DNA of 22,582 nucleotides from Gammaproteobacteria bacterium (GTDB lineage Bacteria; Pseudomonadota; Gammaproteobacteria; UBA4575), in assembly GCA_027297825.1 (NCBI GenBank), contig JAPUHH010000014.1, positions 1-22,582 of the forward strand, given 5' to 3'. The notes under the pieces are model-generated. The model made no database searches. It worked only from the letters and a program-made list of their open reading frames with translations, and was not told the origin of the DNA. Position numbers and translations under genes: made by a program. Shown here in pieces: positions 15,413 to 22,419 of this stretch (position 1 is its first letter; each line of letters opens with the position of its first letter).

Positions 15413-17272
15413 TTAAAACATCTCCGAGGAATCAACTTCCGTTTGCGTATCTATCTCATTAGCATTGCGCGTTGGGATATAATCTCCCGTGATCATTTGC
15501 TCGTAACTCATACCAGGCCCTACCATTGGATAAACCCCTGCATCAGGATCAATCATCACTTCTAAAAAGGCCGGGCCATCAAAAGCCATAAATTCTTTTA
15601 CCACTTTTGTAATTTGTTCTTTATCTTCTAAGCGCACAGCATATTCATAGCCATCTGCTTCGGCGGCTTTTATAAAATCTTTTTTATGTAAGGACTTATC
15701 ACTTGCAGATAATCTTCCTTTAAAGAACAACTTTTGCCATTGCTTTATCATGCCATCACCTAGGTTATTCAGCACGACTACTTTTATTGGCAACTTATAG
15801 GTCGTGACCGTTTCAAGTTCGCCTAAATTCATACGAATGCTGGCATCGCCATCGATATCCACCACGACTAAGTTAGGTTTGGCAAATTGTGCGCCTATTG
15901 CAGCAGGTAAACCAAAACCCATGGTTCCCATACTGCCAGAGGTTAGCCAAAGCCGTGGCAATTTAAAATCAAAGTATTGCGCTGCCCACATCTGATGCTG
16001 GCCAACACCGGTACTAATTACAGCTCTACCTTTAGTAATCTTATTAATTTCTTCAATTACAGCGTAGGGCTGAATTTGGCTGCTTTCTTTATCGTAATTC
16101 ATCGCATAGGTACTCTTTAACTCTGCGATATGCTCATGCCAAGGCGTATAGTCTTTGGAAAACTTACGCTGCTTAACGCCAAAATCTAATAGCTTATTCA
16201 ATGCCTGCGGCAATAAACCAATATAATGCCAATCTACCGTTTTTACTTTATGTATTTCTGATGGATCTATATCGAAATGCGCAATAAATTTTGCTTGTGG
16301 CGCAAAATTAGCCGGCACTGCCGCGACACGATCATCGAAACGTGCGCCTAACGCAATTAAAAAATCACAATCATCCACCGCATAGTTAGCATAAGCCGTG
16401 CCATGCATACCCAGCATATGTAGTGAACGCGGTTGCATGGTGTCGCATGCACCTATACCCATCAACGTCGTCACGACTGGGATTTTAAATTCGTCTGCAA
16501 AGGCGCGAACTTCAGCATAAGCATTGGCTTTAATCACTCCACCCCCTGCATAAATCATCGGGCGCTCGGATTGCTCAAAGGCATCAAAAAAGGACTTACA
16601 GTCCTCATCGGATAAAACTTTTTCAGCAATTTCTTGAATGCGCTCGCGATAACCACGAATAAGCAACTGGCCTCTGCCTTGAAATACACCTTCCCAGTTT
16701 TGCACGTCTTTCGGAATATCAACGACGACGGGTCCAGGTCGCCCGGTACGAGCAATTTCAAATGCGGTACGTAGCGTGGCTTCTAATTTTTCTGCATCAG
16801 TCACCAAGAATATATGTTTGGCGACCGCTCCCATGATATTTGCTATGGGTGCCTCTTGAAAGCCATCACTACCAATCGAGGGAGTTGGTACCTGTCCACT
16901 GATTACGACAATTGGAATGGAATCTGCCATGCAATCACGCACCGGGGTCACGGTATTGGTTGCGCCCGGGCCTGAAGTCACCATCACTACACCCACCTTG
17001 CCACTGGCACGCGCAAAACCGGATGCCATAAAACAAGCACCTTGTTCATTGGCAGGCACTATTAACGGCATGGATTCATTGGTTTCCGCATTGAAGCGAA
17101 ACACCGCATCATAAGTAGGTAAAATCGCACCGCCACTGTAACCAAAGATTACATCAGTGCCTTCTTGGGCAAGAACTTGAACGATGATGTCGGACCCTGA
17201 CATGCTAGTCCCTGCTAAGGGATGGGCAGTTTCCTTTAATCCGTTGTCTTCAATTGGCAAAGCTTGTTGCAT
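15413..17272 (-). CDS. ilvB: Acetolactate synthase, large (catalytic) subunit
   Basis: 619 residues with the three-domain thiamine-diphosphate enzyme layout. It condenses two pyruvates (or pyruvate and 2-oxobutyrate) in branched-chain amino acid synthesis. The N-terminal PYR domain has the catalytic glutamate in PANEQGA (Glu76) and TSGPGATN at 99-106. The FAD-binding middle domain has ARFDDRV at 310-316. The C-terminal PP domain has GQHQMWAAQY at 424-433, GSMGTMGFGLPAAIGA and the ThDP-Mg motif GDAS (475) to NN (502-503). The ~25-residue N-terminal extension is hydrophilic. The region after NN (LGDGMIKQWQKLFFKGR) departs from the common IlvI/IlvB text, indicating a divergent clade. No regulatory small subunit (ilvH/ilvN) follows; the next gene downstream is the AsmA-family gene. 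Other ThDP carboligases remain possible but fit less well. Confidence 0.88.
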   Translation of the reverse strand: MQQALPIEDNGLKETAHPLAGTSMSGSDIIVQVLAQEGTDVIFGYSGGAILPTYDAVFRFNAETNESMPLIVPANEQGACFMASGFARASGKVGVVMVTSGPGATNTVTPVRDCMADSIPIVVISGQVPTPSIGSDGFQEAPIANIMGAVAKHIFLVTDAEKLEATLRTAFEIARTGRPGPVVVDIPKDVQNWEGVFQGRGQLLIRGYRERIQEIAEKVLSDEDCKSFFDAFEQSERPMIYAGGGVIKANAYAEVRAFADEFKIPVVTTLMGIGACDTMQPRSLHMLGMHGTAYANYAVDDCDFLIALGARFDDRVAAVPANFAPQAKFIAHFDIDPSEIHKVKTVDWHYIGLLPQALNKLLDFGVKQRKFSKDYTPWHEHIAELKSTYAMNYDKESSQIQPYAVIEEINKITKGRAVISTGVGQHQMWAAQYFDFKLPRLWLTSGSMGTMGFGLPAAIGAQFAKPNLVVVDIDGDASIRMNLGELETVTTYKLPIKVVVLNNLGDGMIKQWQKLFFKGRLSASDKSLHKKDFIKAAEADGYEYAVRLEDKEQITKVVKEFMAFDGPAFLEVMIDPDAGVYPMVGPGMSYEQMITGDYIPTRNANEIDTQTEVDSSEMF

Positions 17273-17292
17273 TTCGTGATAGATAATTACTA

Positions 17293-17308
17293 ACTTCCAA
17301 TTGGAAGT
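17293..17308. promoter_or_regulatory. Perfect 16-bp palindrome, operator candidate
   Basis: ACTTCCAATTGGAAGT equals its own reverse complement. It lies 21 bases before the ilvB start and just downstream of the candidate promoter, where a bound repressor would block transcription. Binding by a dimeric regulator is inference. Confidence 0.5.
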
Positions 17309-17321
17309 CGTTGAATTATCA

Positions 17322-17351
17322 ACTATAACGTTAAACCTATAGGGCTGCCAA
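17322..17351 (-). promoter_or_regulatory. Candidate sigma-70 promoter for the acetolactate synthase gene
   Basis: On the minus strand a -35-like TTGGCA (17346-17351) and a -10-like TATAGT (17322-17327) are separated by 18 bases. The expected start point, near 17315, falls immediately before the 16-bp palindrome. Confidence 0.4.
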
Positions 17352-17424
17352 CCCGTTTTTAATCAGTGGATAGGACAGCAATGTCGAGAGGAAAGAATTT
17401 TCTGGCTAGCTGTGGAACAGTTAT

Positions 17425-17756
17425 TTATTTAGCAGCGATCTCTTCTAGTTGTTTGGCGCGAATCACCTGACCATCTAAACCCGCATCTTTACCACTGCGA
17501 CCATAGGCCACGCTCATTAAAGTACTGTAGTAGGTCACTGGAATGTGAAAGTTAGTACCGTAGGTTGCATTGATTTGATCTTGATAAACTTCAACATTCA
17601 TTAGGCACACCGGACATGGCGTGACAATCATGTCTGCTCCGCCATCATAGGCTGACTCGATAATATCCTTAATTAATGCCTGACTTTTCTCAGGCTCGGA
17701 GAACGCGAGAGAGCGCCGCCGCAACAAGATACTTTTTTATCGTAATTCTCCACCGG
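17425..17756 (-). pseudogene. hdrB: Heterodisulfide reductase subunit B-like (CCG domain), frameshifted 3' remnant
   Basis: The last ~95 codons (17425-17715) encode the C-terminal part of an HdrB-type protein: SEPEKSQALIKDIIESAYDG, then VTPCPVCLMN with the second cysteine pair, then IPVTYYSTLMSVAYG. The preceding text, VENYDKKVSCCGGALS, carries the diagnostic CCG motif but lies in another frame. The break is at 17704-17715 in a CTCTCTC run; removing one CT or TC unit would restore GGALAFSEPEK. Upstream of the CCG block the frame is closed by a TAG, so roughly two-thirds of a normal ~300-residue HdrB is gone. HdrB binds a noncubane 4Fe-4S cluster in heterodisulfide or sulfur-oxidation (sHdr-like) complexes. 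No hdrA or hdrC is in the window. A TTG at 17727 could start a 100-residue product, but it would lack CCG. Confidence 0.75.
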
Positions 17757-17990
17757 CTGCTGCTTGAGCTATAGCTTTTATATTTTGTGAGTTCACGATA
17801 CCTTGAATTACACCACTTCGCTAGCAAGTACAGGTGTCTTGGGATTGAATTTTCCAATGTCTGAATAGAATTACTAAATGCTTGTCCTTAACATAAAAAA
17901 CGGAGCTGACACTGGCCTCAACCGATGCTTGCGCAGACTTTTGATAACCGGTAGGGTCAGTTGACTCTTACCTGAACCACAGCCTAAATA
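17757..17990 (-). other. Degenerate coding sequence upstream of the hdrB remnant
   Basis: Protein-like pieces follow each other in changing frames on the minus strand. FYLGCGSGK lies just before the cbbQ start. DPTGYQKSAQASVEASV then spans about 17958-17908. QAFSNSIQTLE and FNPKTPVLASEVV come next, each after a one-base shift. GIVNSQNIKAIAQAAAGG follows, ending near 17740. They could be the decayed N-terminal part of hdrB or of a separate secreted protein. The order and spacing are seen; the interpretation is weak. Confidence 0.3.
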
Positions 17991-17992
17991 AA

Positions 17993-18805
17993 ATGGAAGC
18001 AAAATCCTTTAAACCCGAAGAATACTTCGTCGAAACTGAACCCTATTACGAGCCGGTCGGCGAAGAGATAGACGTTTATGAGGCCGCATATAAAAATCAG
18101 CTGCCGATCCTTCTTAAAGGCCCAACCGGTTGTGGCAAAACCCGCTTTATGGAATACATGAGCTGGCGCTTAAAACGCCCGCTGATTACCGTCTCTTGTC
18201 ATGATGACTTAACCGCATCCGATTTGGTCGGCCGCTACTTGATCACAGGCGGTGAAACCGTATGGGTCGATGGGCCACTTGCGCGCTCCGTGCGCGCGGG
18301 TAGCATATGCTACCTAGACGAAATTGTAGAAGCCAGAAAAGACACCACCGTCGTCATTCACCCTTTATGTGATGACCGCCGTGTACTGCCAATGGAAAAA
18401 TTAGGTGAACTGTTAGAAGCACCGCCCGAATTTTGCATGGCCATCTCCTACAATCCCGGTTATCAAAGTGTGCTTAAAGATTTAAAACAAAGCACCCGAC
18501 AACGCTTTGTAGCACTTGAGTTTAGTTACCCCGATGCATCGATTGAACAAAAAATCGTGGAAAAAGAAACCGGTGTAGATGCCAATACAGCAAAACAATT
18601 GGTAAAGTTTGCCCATATGACGCGAAATCTAAAAGGCAGCGGTTTGGATGAAGGTGCCAGCACTCGCTTACTCGTTCATGCTGCCAAACTGATCGAAACC
18701 GGTATCAACCCAATCACCGCGTGCAAAAGTTGTATCTCGCAAGCGCTTACGGATGATGCCGAAATGTTAACGGCCATAAACGAATTAAGTTCTTCCGTAT
18801 TCTAA
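17993..18805 (+). CDS. cbbQ: CbbQ/NirQ/NorQ-type MoxR AAA+ ATPase
   Basis: 270 residues, the normal size for the family. Walker A is GPTGCGKT at 43-50; Walker B is ICYLDE at 105-110, followed by VEARKDTTVVIHPL. The sensor/pore region reads ISYNPGYQSVLKDLKQSTRQRF (151-172, quoted in part from conserved NPGYQ and QSTRQRF). These hexameric ATPases act with a VWA-domain partner (CbbO or NorD) to remodel RuBisCO or nitric oxide reductase. Whether this one is CbbQ or NorQ cannot be settled without the partner. No RuBisCO or nor genes are in the window, and only a broken VWA fragment lies 2.5 kb downstream on the same strand. The start is ATG 17993 without a visible Shine-Dalgarno; it abuts degenerate sequence on the other strand. 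The open reading frame is fully intact despite its decayed surroundings. Confidence 0.9.
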   Translation: MEAKSFKPEEYFVETEPYYEPVGEEIDVYEAAYKNQLPILLKGPTGCGKTRFMEYMSWRLKRPLITVSCHDDLTASDLVGRYLITGGETVWVDGPLARSVRAGSICYLDEIVEARKDTTVVIHPLCDDRRVLPMEKLGELLEAPPEFCMAISYNPGYQSVLKDLKQSTRQRFVALEFSYPDASIEQKIVEKETGVDANTAKQLVKFAHMTRNLKGSGLDEGASTRLLVHAAKLIETGINPITACKSCISQALTDDAEMLTAINELSSSVF

Positions 18806-18848
18806 TTCTCTAAATACCGACTTTGGCCCGATAGCAAATATTTAATAT

Positions 18849-19763
18849 TTATTTTCTTCGTTCTAACATTTCGTTATAGCGAATTAATGCTTCTTCTGTT
18901 CGTATATACCCAAACTCAATTAAGTCCTGTGCTCGATCAAAATCAAACCAACTGCAAATATTACGTGGAATCTCAATAACTATATCCGGACGATAGGCTG
19001 CAAGTTGGAAGCGCGCAATTGAGGATTGCATAGTATCCATAGATTGCGTTACAAGGTTAAAGATACCCAAATCTTCCTTATTTTTATCTGCTCCACCCTT
19101 GGGTAATAACCCTTCGATAAACTTTTCAATTCTTAGTTGGTACTTATTAGTAGCTTCTTTTTCACCATCATTATTTAGTTCCTCCTCTTGATCATCTTTA
19201 AATACTTCAGGCGGCCCATTTAACACAACGGCAATCGTTAACTCTGTGTCATCATTTAAGGTTGGCGCTATTGGAACCGGATTAATAATTCCTCCATCTA
19301 TGAGCACTCGACCTGATAATTTGACGGGTGAAAATATTGTGGGCACAGCGATAGATGCTCGAATGGCTTCAAACAAAGATCCTTGGGTAAGCCATATTTC
19401 CTTTTGTTCATTTATATCTGTTGCAACAGCAGTAAATCCAATAGACAAATTTTCGATATTGCGATCTCCTATCATTCCATTCAGAACTTCTATAATTTTT
19501 TCGCCTTTAAATATAGACTTTCTGCTAAATGACAGATCGAGCAAGCGGATGATGTTTCTTCGTTTTAATGCGCTAACCCACTCTACGTAAGCACCCAGCT
19601 CACCTGCAGCATAAATTCCCCCTATTAAGGCCCCCATCGATGAGCCGGAGATATATTGAATTTCAAAACCACGATCTTCTAAACAGCGTATAACGCCAAT
19701 ATGCGCCAAACCTCGCGCAGCACCGCTGCCCAACACTAGTGATATTTTTGTTTTCTTATTCAC
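18849..19763 (-). CDS. Patatin-like phospholipase, RssA/YchK type
   Basis: 304 residues. The patatin domain occupies the first ~190: oxyanion loop GSGAARGLAHIG at 12-23, nucleophile elbow GSSMG at 40-44 (Ser42) and the catalytic Asp in IDGGIINPVP (Asp156). RASIAVPTIFSPV is typical of the RssA branch. A hydrophilic insert with an acidic stretch (DDQEEELNNDGEKEATN) follows at about 200-220, then a helical C-terminal part. No signal peptide, so probably a cytoplasmic or peripheral-membrane acyl hydrolase; substrate unknown. The start is GTG at 19763; AAGAA just upstream may serve as a weak ribosome-binding site. It converges with cbbQ. Confidence 0.9.
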   Translation of the reverse strand: MNKKTKISLVLGSGAARGLAHIGVIRCLEDRGFEIQYISGSSMGALIGGIYAAGELGAYVEWVSALKRRNIIRLLDLSFSRKSIFKGEKIIEVLNGMIGDRNIENLSIGFTAVATDINEQKEIWLTQGSLFEAIRASIAVPTIFSPVKLSGRVLIDGGIINPVPIAPTLNDDTELTIAVVLNGPPEVFKDDQEEELNNDGEKEATNKYQLRIEKFIEGLLPKGGADKNKEDLGIFNLVTQSMDTMQSSIARFQLAAYRPDIVIEIPRNICSWFDFDRAQDLIEFGYIRTEEALIRYNEMLERRK

Positions 19764-19906
19764 AGTTTCTTAAATGTAAAACTCATCTTGCATGACTATC
19801 ATGTCATAGAAAAGTACAAAACGAATTAAAACCTAGTTCACTTCCGAAATAACAAATAAGTATTATTGAATATCCGCTTTGGGTCGTAAGTGGTGATTAC
19901 TATCAT

Positions 19907-20062
19907 TTACTCCGAACGATCTTCCATCGCTATCACGCCCATTATTTTATCCATACAAATTTTAAATACTGTATCTCCACCTTTGACAGGAACAGATACT
20001 ACAAATATAAAAAATATCAGCATCGCAATATTAAATACCCAAAGTTTAGTTTCTTTTCCCAA
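19907..20062 (-). CDS. 51-residue single-pass membrane peptide
   Basis: A TTG at 20062 opens 51 codons encoding a short basic N-terminus (MGKETKLW), one hydrophobic helix (VFNIAMLIFFIFVVSVPV) and a polar tail with one cysteine, ending MEDRSE. GGAG lies 10 bases upstream within GAGGGAG, a good Shine-Dalgarno. An ATT three codons earlier is another conceivable start but sits too close to that site. It begins 26 bases after the methyltransferase stop on the same strand, so it probably belongs to the FKBP-methyltransferase transcript. Codon content and topology look protein-like; no family known. Confidence 0.55.
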   Translation of the reverse strand: MGKETKLWVFNIAMLIFFIFVVSVPVKGGDTVFKICMDKIMGVIAMEDRSE

Positions 20063-20088
20063 GACTTTAATGCTCCCTCGGTAAAAAA

Positions 20089-20706
20089 TTAAGCTTGTTT
20101 GGCAATGCCCCTGTAATTAAATGCTGCAATCTTGGGGCCCGGAATATACTCAGATTCCATCGTTTCAATCTTAAAACCACCTTCCTTTAGATAGCGCGGA
20201 ATCGGACGGTTAAGATGACAACCGCCTGCAATCCTCCCCCAGATTGGATTGATCTTCTTTTGCCACTTGCGCACATTCTCATCCGGCGCTTCGCCATGCT
20301 CACAGAAAAGTAGATTGGCGCCGGGCTTAAGTACGCGTCGCATCTGTTGCAAAGCTTTTTGCCAATCTTGAATAGTGCAAAGAGTATAAGTGAGTACGAT
20401 GGTATCGACACTGTTGTCATCAAGCGGAATTTCTTCACCGGGTAAGTCCAACCAACGTATTTCAAACGGTGCACGTTTAAGATTTTTTTGCGCCTTCTTA
20501 CGCATGCCTTCTGAAGGCTCTAGCCCCCAGACCAATTCTATATGTTCGGTGTTATAAAAAGGAATATTTAAACCGGAACCCATGCCAATTTCTAACACTC
20601 GGCCTTGCGCCAGTGGCACTATTTTTTCACGCTGCTTTTGAATGTCTTTAACGCTACAAGCTAAATGTAAAATATGAGGTAAGCAATGTTTTTCATAAAA
20701 GCTCAC
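20089..20706 (-). CDS. Class I SAM-dependent methyltransferase
   Basis: 205 residues with a Rossmann methyltransferase core. Motif I is VLEIGMGSG at 37-45; motif II follows as WGLEPSEGM; the LDDNSVDTIVLTYTLCTI segment is motif IV; RRVLKPGANLLFCEHG is motif VI. The C-terminal part (WQKKINPIWGRIAGGCHLNRPI) is typical of the small UbiE/METTL7-like group common in proteobacteria. The methyl acceptor is unknown. The start is GTG at 20706: the only nearby ATG is out of frame. The gene starts 6 bases after the stop of the upstream FKBP gene, so the two are almost certainly co-transcribed. Confidence 0.9.
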   Translation of the reverse strand: MSFYEKHCLPHILHLACSVKDIQKQREKIVPLAQGRVLEIGMGSGLNIPFYNTEHIELVWGLEPSEGMRKKAQKNLKRAPFEIRWLDLPGEEIPLDDNSVDTIVLTYTLCTIQDWQKALQQMRRVLKPGANLLFCEHGEAPDENVRKWQKKINPIWGRIAGGCHLNRPIPRYLKEGGFKIETMESEYIPGPKIAAFNYRGIAKQA

Positions 20707-20712
20707 GGCATT

Positions 20713-21198
20713 TTAATGTGTTAATAATTCGCCCGGCAGCCGGCCTTCTTCTATTTCTTCTTTGGTGGCATCTCGTATGCTGACAATATCGATGGTAAAA
20801 ATTAACTCTTTGCCTGCTAGTGGGTGATTGCCATCTAAAGTTAACTTTCCATTTTCTATTTTTGTGACGCGGAATTTTTTTGTTTCACCACGATCACTTT
20901 GAAAGTCTACTTCTGCATCGATAGTGCGATATTCTTCTGGGACATTATTGATATCATCAACGTATACCATTTCTTGGTAGTAATCACCAAAACCTTCTGC
21001 TGGGCTTAGCTTCACCTCTATGGTATCGCCTTCGCCATGTCCTGCTAGCGCATTTTCAACTTTCTCAAACATGCCGTTCTCAGTGCTGTGCACATAACCT
21101 ACGGGTATATCCACTTGTTCCAGTACTGTTTGATCATCGCGTATGCGATATTTAAATTGCACTAATTTATGTTTTTCAATTTTTTCGTTGGCTGACAT
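20713..21198 (-). CDS. SlyD-like FKBP-type peptidyl-prolyl isomerase
   Basis: 161 residues. The FKBP core is split by an insert-in-flap chaperone domain, as in SlyD and FkpB: LVQFKYRIRDDQTVLEQ at the front, LAGHGEGDTIEVKLSPAEGFG at 51-71, the insert at about 75-125, then GNHPLAGKELIFTIDIVSI closing the core. The C-terminal tail is short and acidic (TKEEIEEGRLPGE) and lacks the histidine/cysteine-rich nickel-binding tail of E. coli SlyD, so a metal-trafficking role is unlikely. Cytoplasmic folding helper. ATG 21198. Followed at 6 bases by the methyltransferase gene. Confidence 0.92.
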   Translation of the reverse strand: MSANEKIEKHKLVQFKYRIRDDQTVLEQVDIPVGYVHSTENGMFEKVENALAGHGEGDTIEVKLSPAEGFGDYYQEMVYVDDINNVPEEYRTIDAEVDFQSDRGETKKFRVTKIENGKLTLDGNHPLAGKELIFTIDIVSIRDATKEEIEEGRLPGELLTH

Positions 21199-21301
21199 GG
21201 TTTTAAACTTTGTGGATTATGCTAGAAAATTGATTTTCACAGCAAGAACCATAATAGAAAATTATCCTGCACAATCAATCATTTTTTATAGATAATAAAG
21301 C

Positions 21302-21626
21302 ATGTCTTTTCAAATTCATTCAACTCAAGAGTCTATTCAACTCGTGCATGATCTTACCGCAGCGGCACAAGGTCTGTTTGAAAATAAAAAGGCTAGAACC
21401 GCTGAAAATCCTCATGAGTTATCGTGGCGAATATGGCATTGAAGATACTCGTCAGGCGCTATTTGAAACACGCCAGCTAGGTATTCACCCTTTTTGCATT
21501 ACAATTGATGACCAAGCAAGCGACTAACTACCACGCATGTATGGATGTTCGAACTATGTGATGGTGGAGGATGTGCGCGAATTACCTGTTAGAGTATCGG
21601 ATATCTATAGAAAATTAACTACATAA
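21302..21626 (+). pseudogene. NorD/CbbO-type VWA protein, broken C-terminal remnant
   Basis: From 21408 the frame reads ILMSYRGEYGIEDTRQALFE, then TRQLGIHPFCITIDDQASD, a TAA at 21525-21527, and continues LPRMYGCSNYVMVEDVRELP to TAA 21624-21626. YGIEDTR..., PFCITID and YLPRMYG are the closing blocks of the VWA domain in NorD/CbbO-type proteins; the internal TAA stands where Tyr is expected. The 500-700 residues that should precede are missing. An ATG at 21302 opens 46 codons in another frame (MSFQIHSTQESIQLVHDL...) that run into the VWA text; whether they belong to the same gene is unclear. CbbO/NorD is the obligate partner of CbbQ/NorQ, whose intact gene lies on the same strand 2.5 kb upstream. 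Confidence 0.7.
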
Positions 21627-21628
21627 AA

Positions 21629-21662
21629 AAGCCGATGGCAAATACTAATTCGCCATCGGCTT
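21629..21662. terminator. Bidirectional rho-independent terminator
   Basis: A perfect 11-bp GC-rich stem (21629-21639 with 21652-21662) has a 12-nt loop. On the minus strand it is followed by TTTTTTA, a strong terminator for the 37-residue gene. On the plus strand it sits 3 bases after the VWA remnant's stop, with a shorter T-tract. Confidence 0.85.
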
Positions 21663-21722
21663 TGCTTGATTACGCGTGTTATTTCAGCATGATTAAATCA
21701 GTTCTGGGTAATTGGAACTTGT

Positions 21723-21836
21723 CTAAAATATTTGGAGACTCATCGCAAACACTAAGCCTATTGCTACAAAAAACATTGTAGTCTCTAGCCAAAGTGAGGT
21801 TACGGTGTCATCAATACTCGCAAAAAGTGTGCTCAT
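21723..21836 (-). CDS. 37-residue single-pass membrane peptide
   Basis: ATG 21836 opens 37 codons: a polar N-terminus (MSTLFASIDDTVTSLWLE) then one hydrophobic helix (TTMFFVAIGLVFAMSLQIF) up to TAG 21723-21725. GAGG lies 8 bases before the ATG, a well-placed Shine-Dalgarno. A strong terminator follows 60 bases downstream on the same strand, and an AT-rich promoter-like stretch precedes it, so it looks like a free-standing single-gene unit. Small inner-membrane peptides like this often modulate larger membrane complexes or act in stress. No family recognised, and a toxin role cannot be excluded. Confidence 0.6.
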   Translation of the reverse strand: MSTLFASIDDTVTSLWLETTMFFVAIGLVFAMSLQIF

Positions 21837-21990
21837 CAGGTCATCCTCAAAACTGGTTAATAAGTAATTAAAGACTAGTATATATTTATATTAGTAATTT
21901 ATAATATTCATATATAGATATATTCTAATTAATAGAGTAACTTATTAAATTGATTGATAAATTAATTTTCTTCCCAGCTGAGTGGTAGTT

Positions 21991-22386
21991 TCAATCCGGC
22001 GTATACATGGCTTTGCCTTTGTTCAAAGTCAGCCATCCCTTCACAAAGCGATAGATCCACCAGATATACACTATCCCTAATATAGGGCCGCCAAATAAGA
22101 TTCCGACAAAGGGAATTAAAATTAGAAGCGTAGCAATACAAAACCAAGGCAAAGAAAACCAAAAAGTTCGAATTTGCCAACGAAAGTGACTTTCTAGGAT
22201 TGACCCTGCAACATCACTGCGTTTCACAGTATTAATAAATATACCTACTAATGCGGTCACGATAATCGGCAAAGCTACTGCCTGTAAGACATACACTAAG
22301 GTAGTAATGTCTTTTAGATTTTCATAATCTTCAGCCCTAGAACTAAGAATTTGGGAATGCTCAATTCGTGTGTTTTCTTCTGGCAT
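21991..22386 (-). CDS. COG3671-type membrane protein
   Basis: 131 residues with three predicted transmembrane helices (about 28-51, 73-97 and 100-117). The conserved block between the first two is ESHFRWQIRTFW at 65-76, and the C-terminal block is WWIYRFVKGWLTLNKGKAMY, both hallmarks of this widespread uncharacterised family. Function unknown. Start ATG 22386 with CAGGGG upstream as ribosome-binding site. The uracil-DNA-glycosylase-family gene ends 33 bases before it on the same strand, so the two may share a transcript. Confidence 0.85.
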   Translation of the reverse strand: MPEENTRIEHSQILSSRAEDYENLKDITTLVYVLQAVALPIIVTALVGIFINTVKRSDVAGSILESHFRWQIRTFWFSLPWFCIATLLILIPFVGILFGGPILGIVYIWWIYRFVKGWLTLNKGKAMYTPD

Positions 22387-22419
22387 AAAAAACCCCTGAA
22401 CATATAAATAGGCGCATTT

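Noticed and set aside
19890..20084. 64-codon + strand frame
   Set aside because: Antisense to the 51-residue membrane peptide gene, which has a good ribosome-binding site and operon context.
21837..21961. AT-rich sequence with repeated TATAT-like runs
   Set aside because: Looks like simple AT-rich promoter or spacer DNA; no regular repeat unit or iteron pattern.
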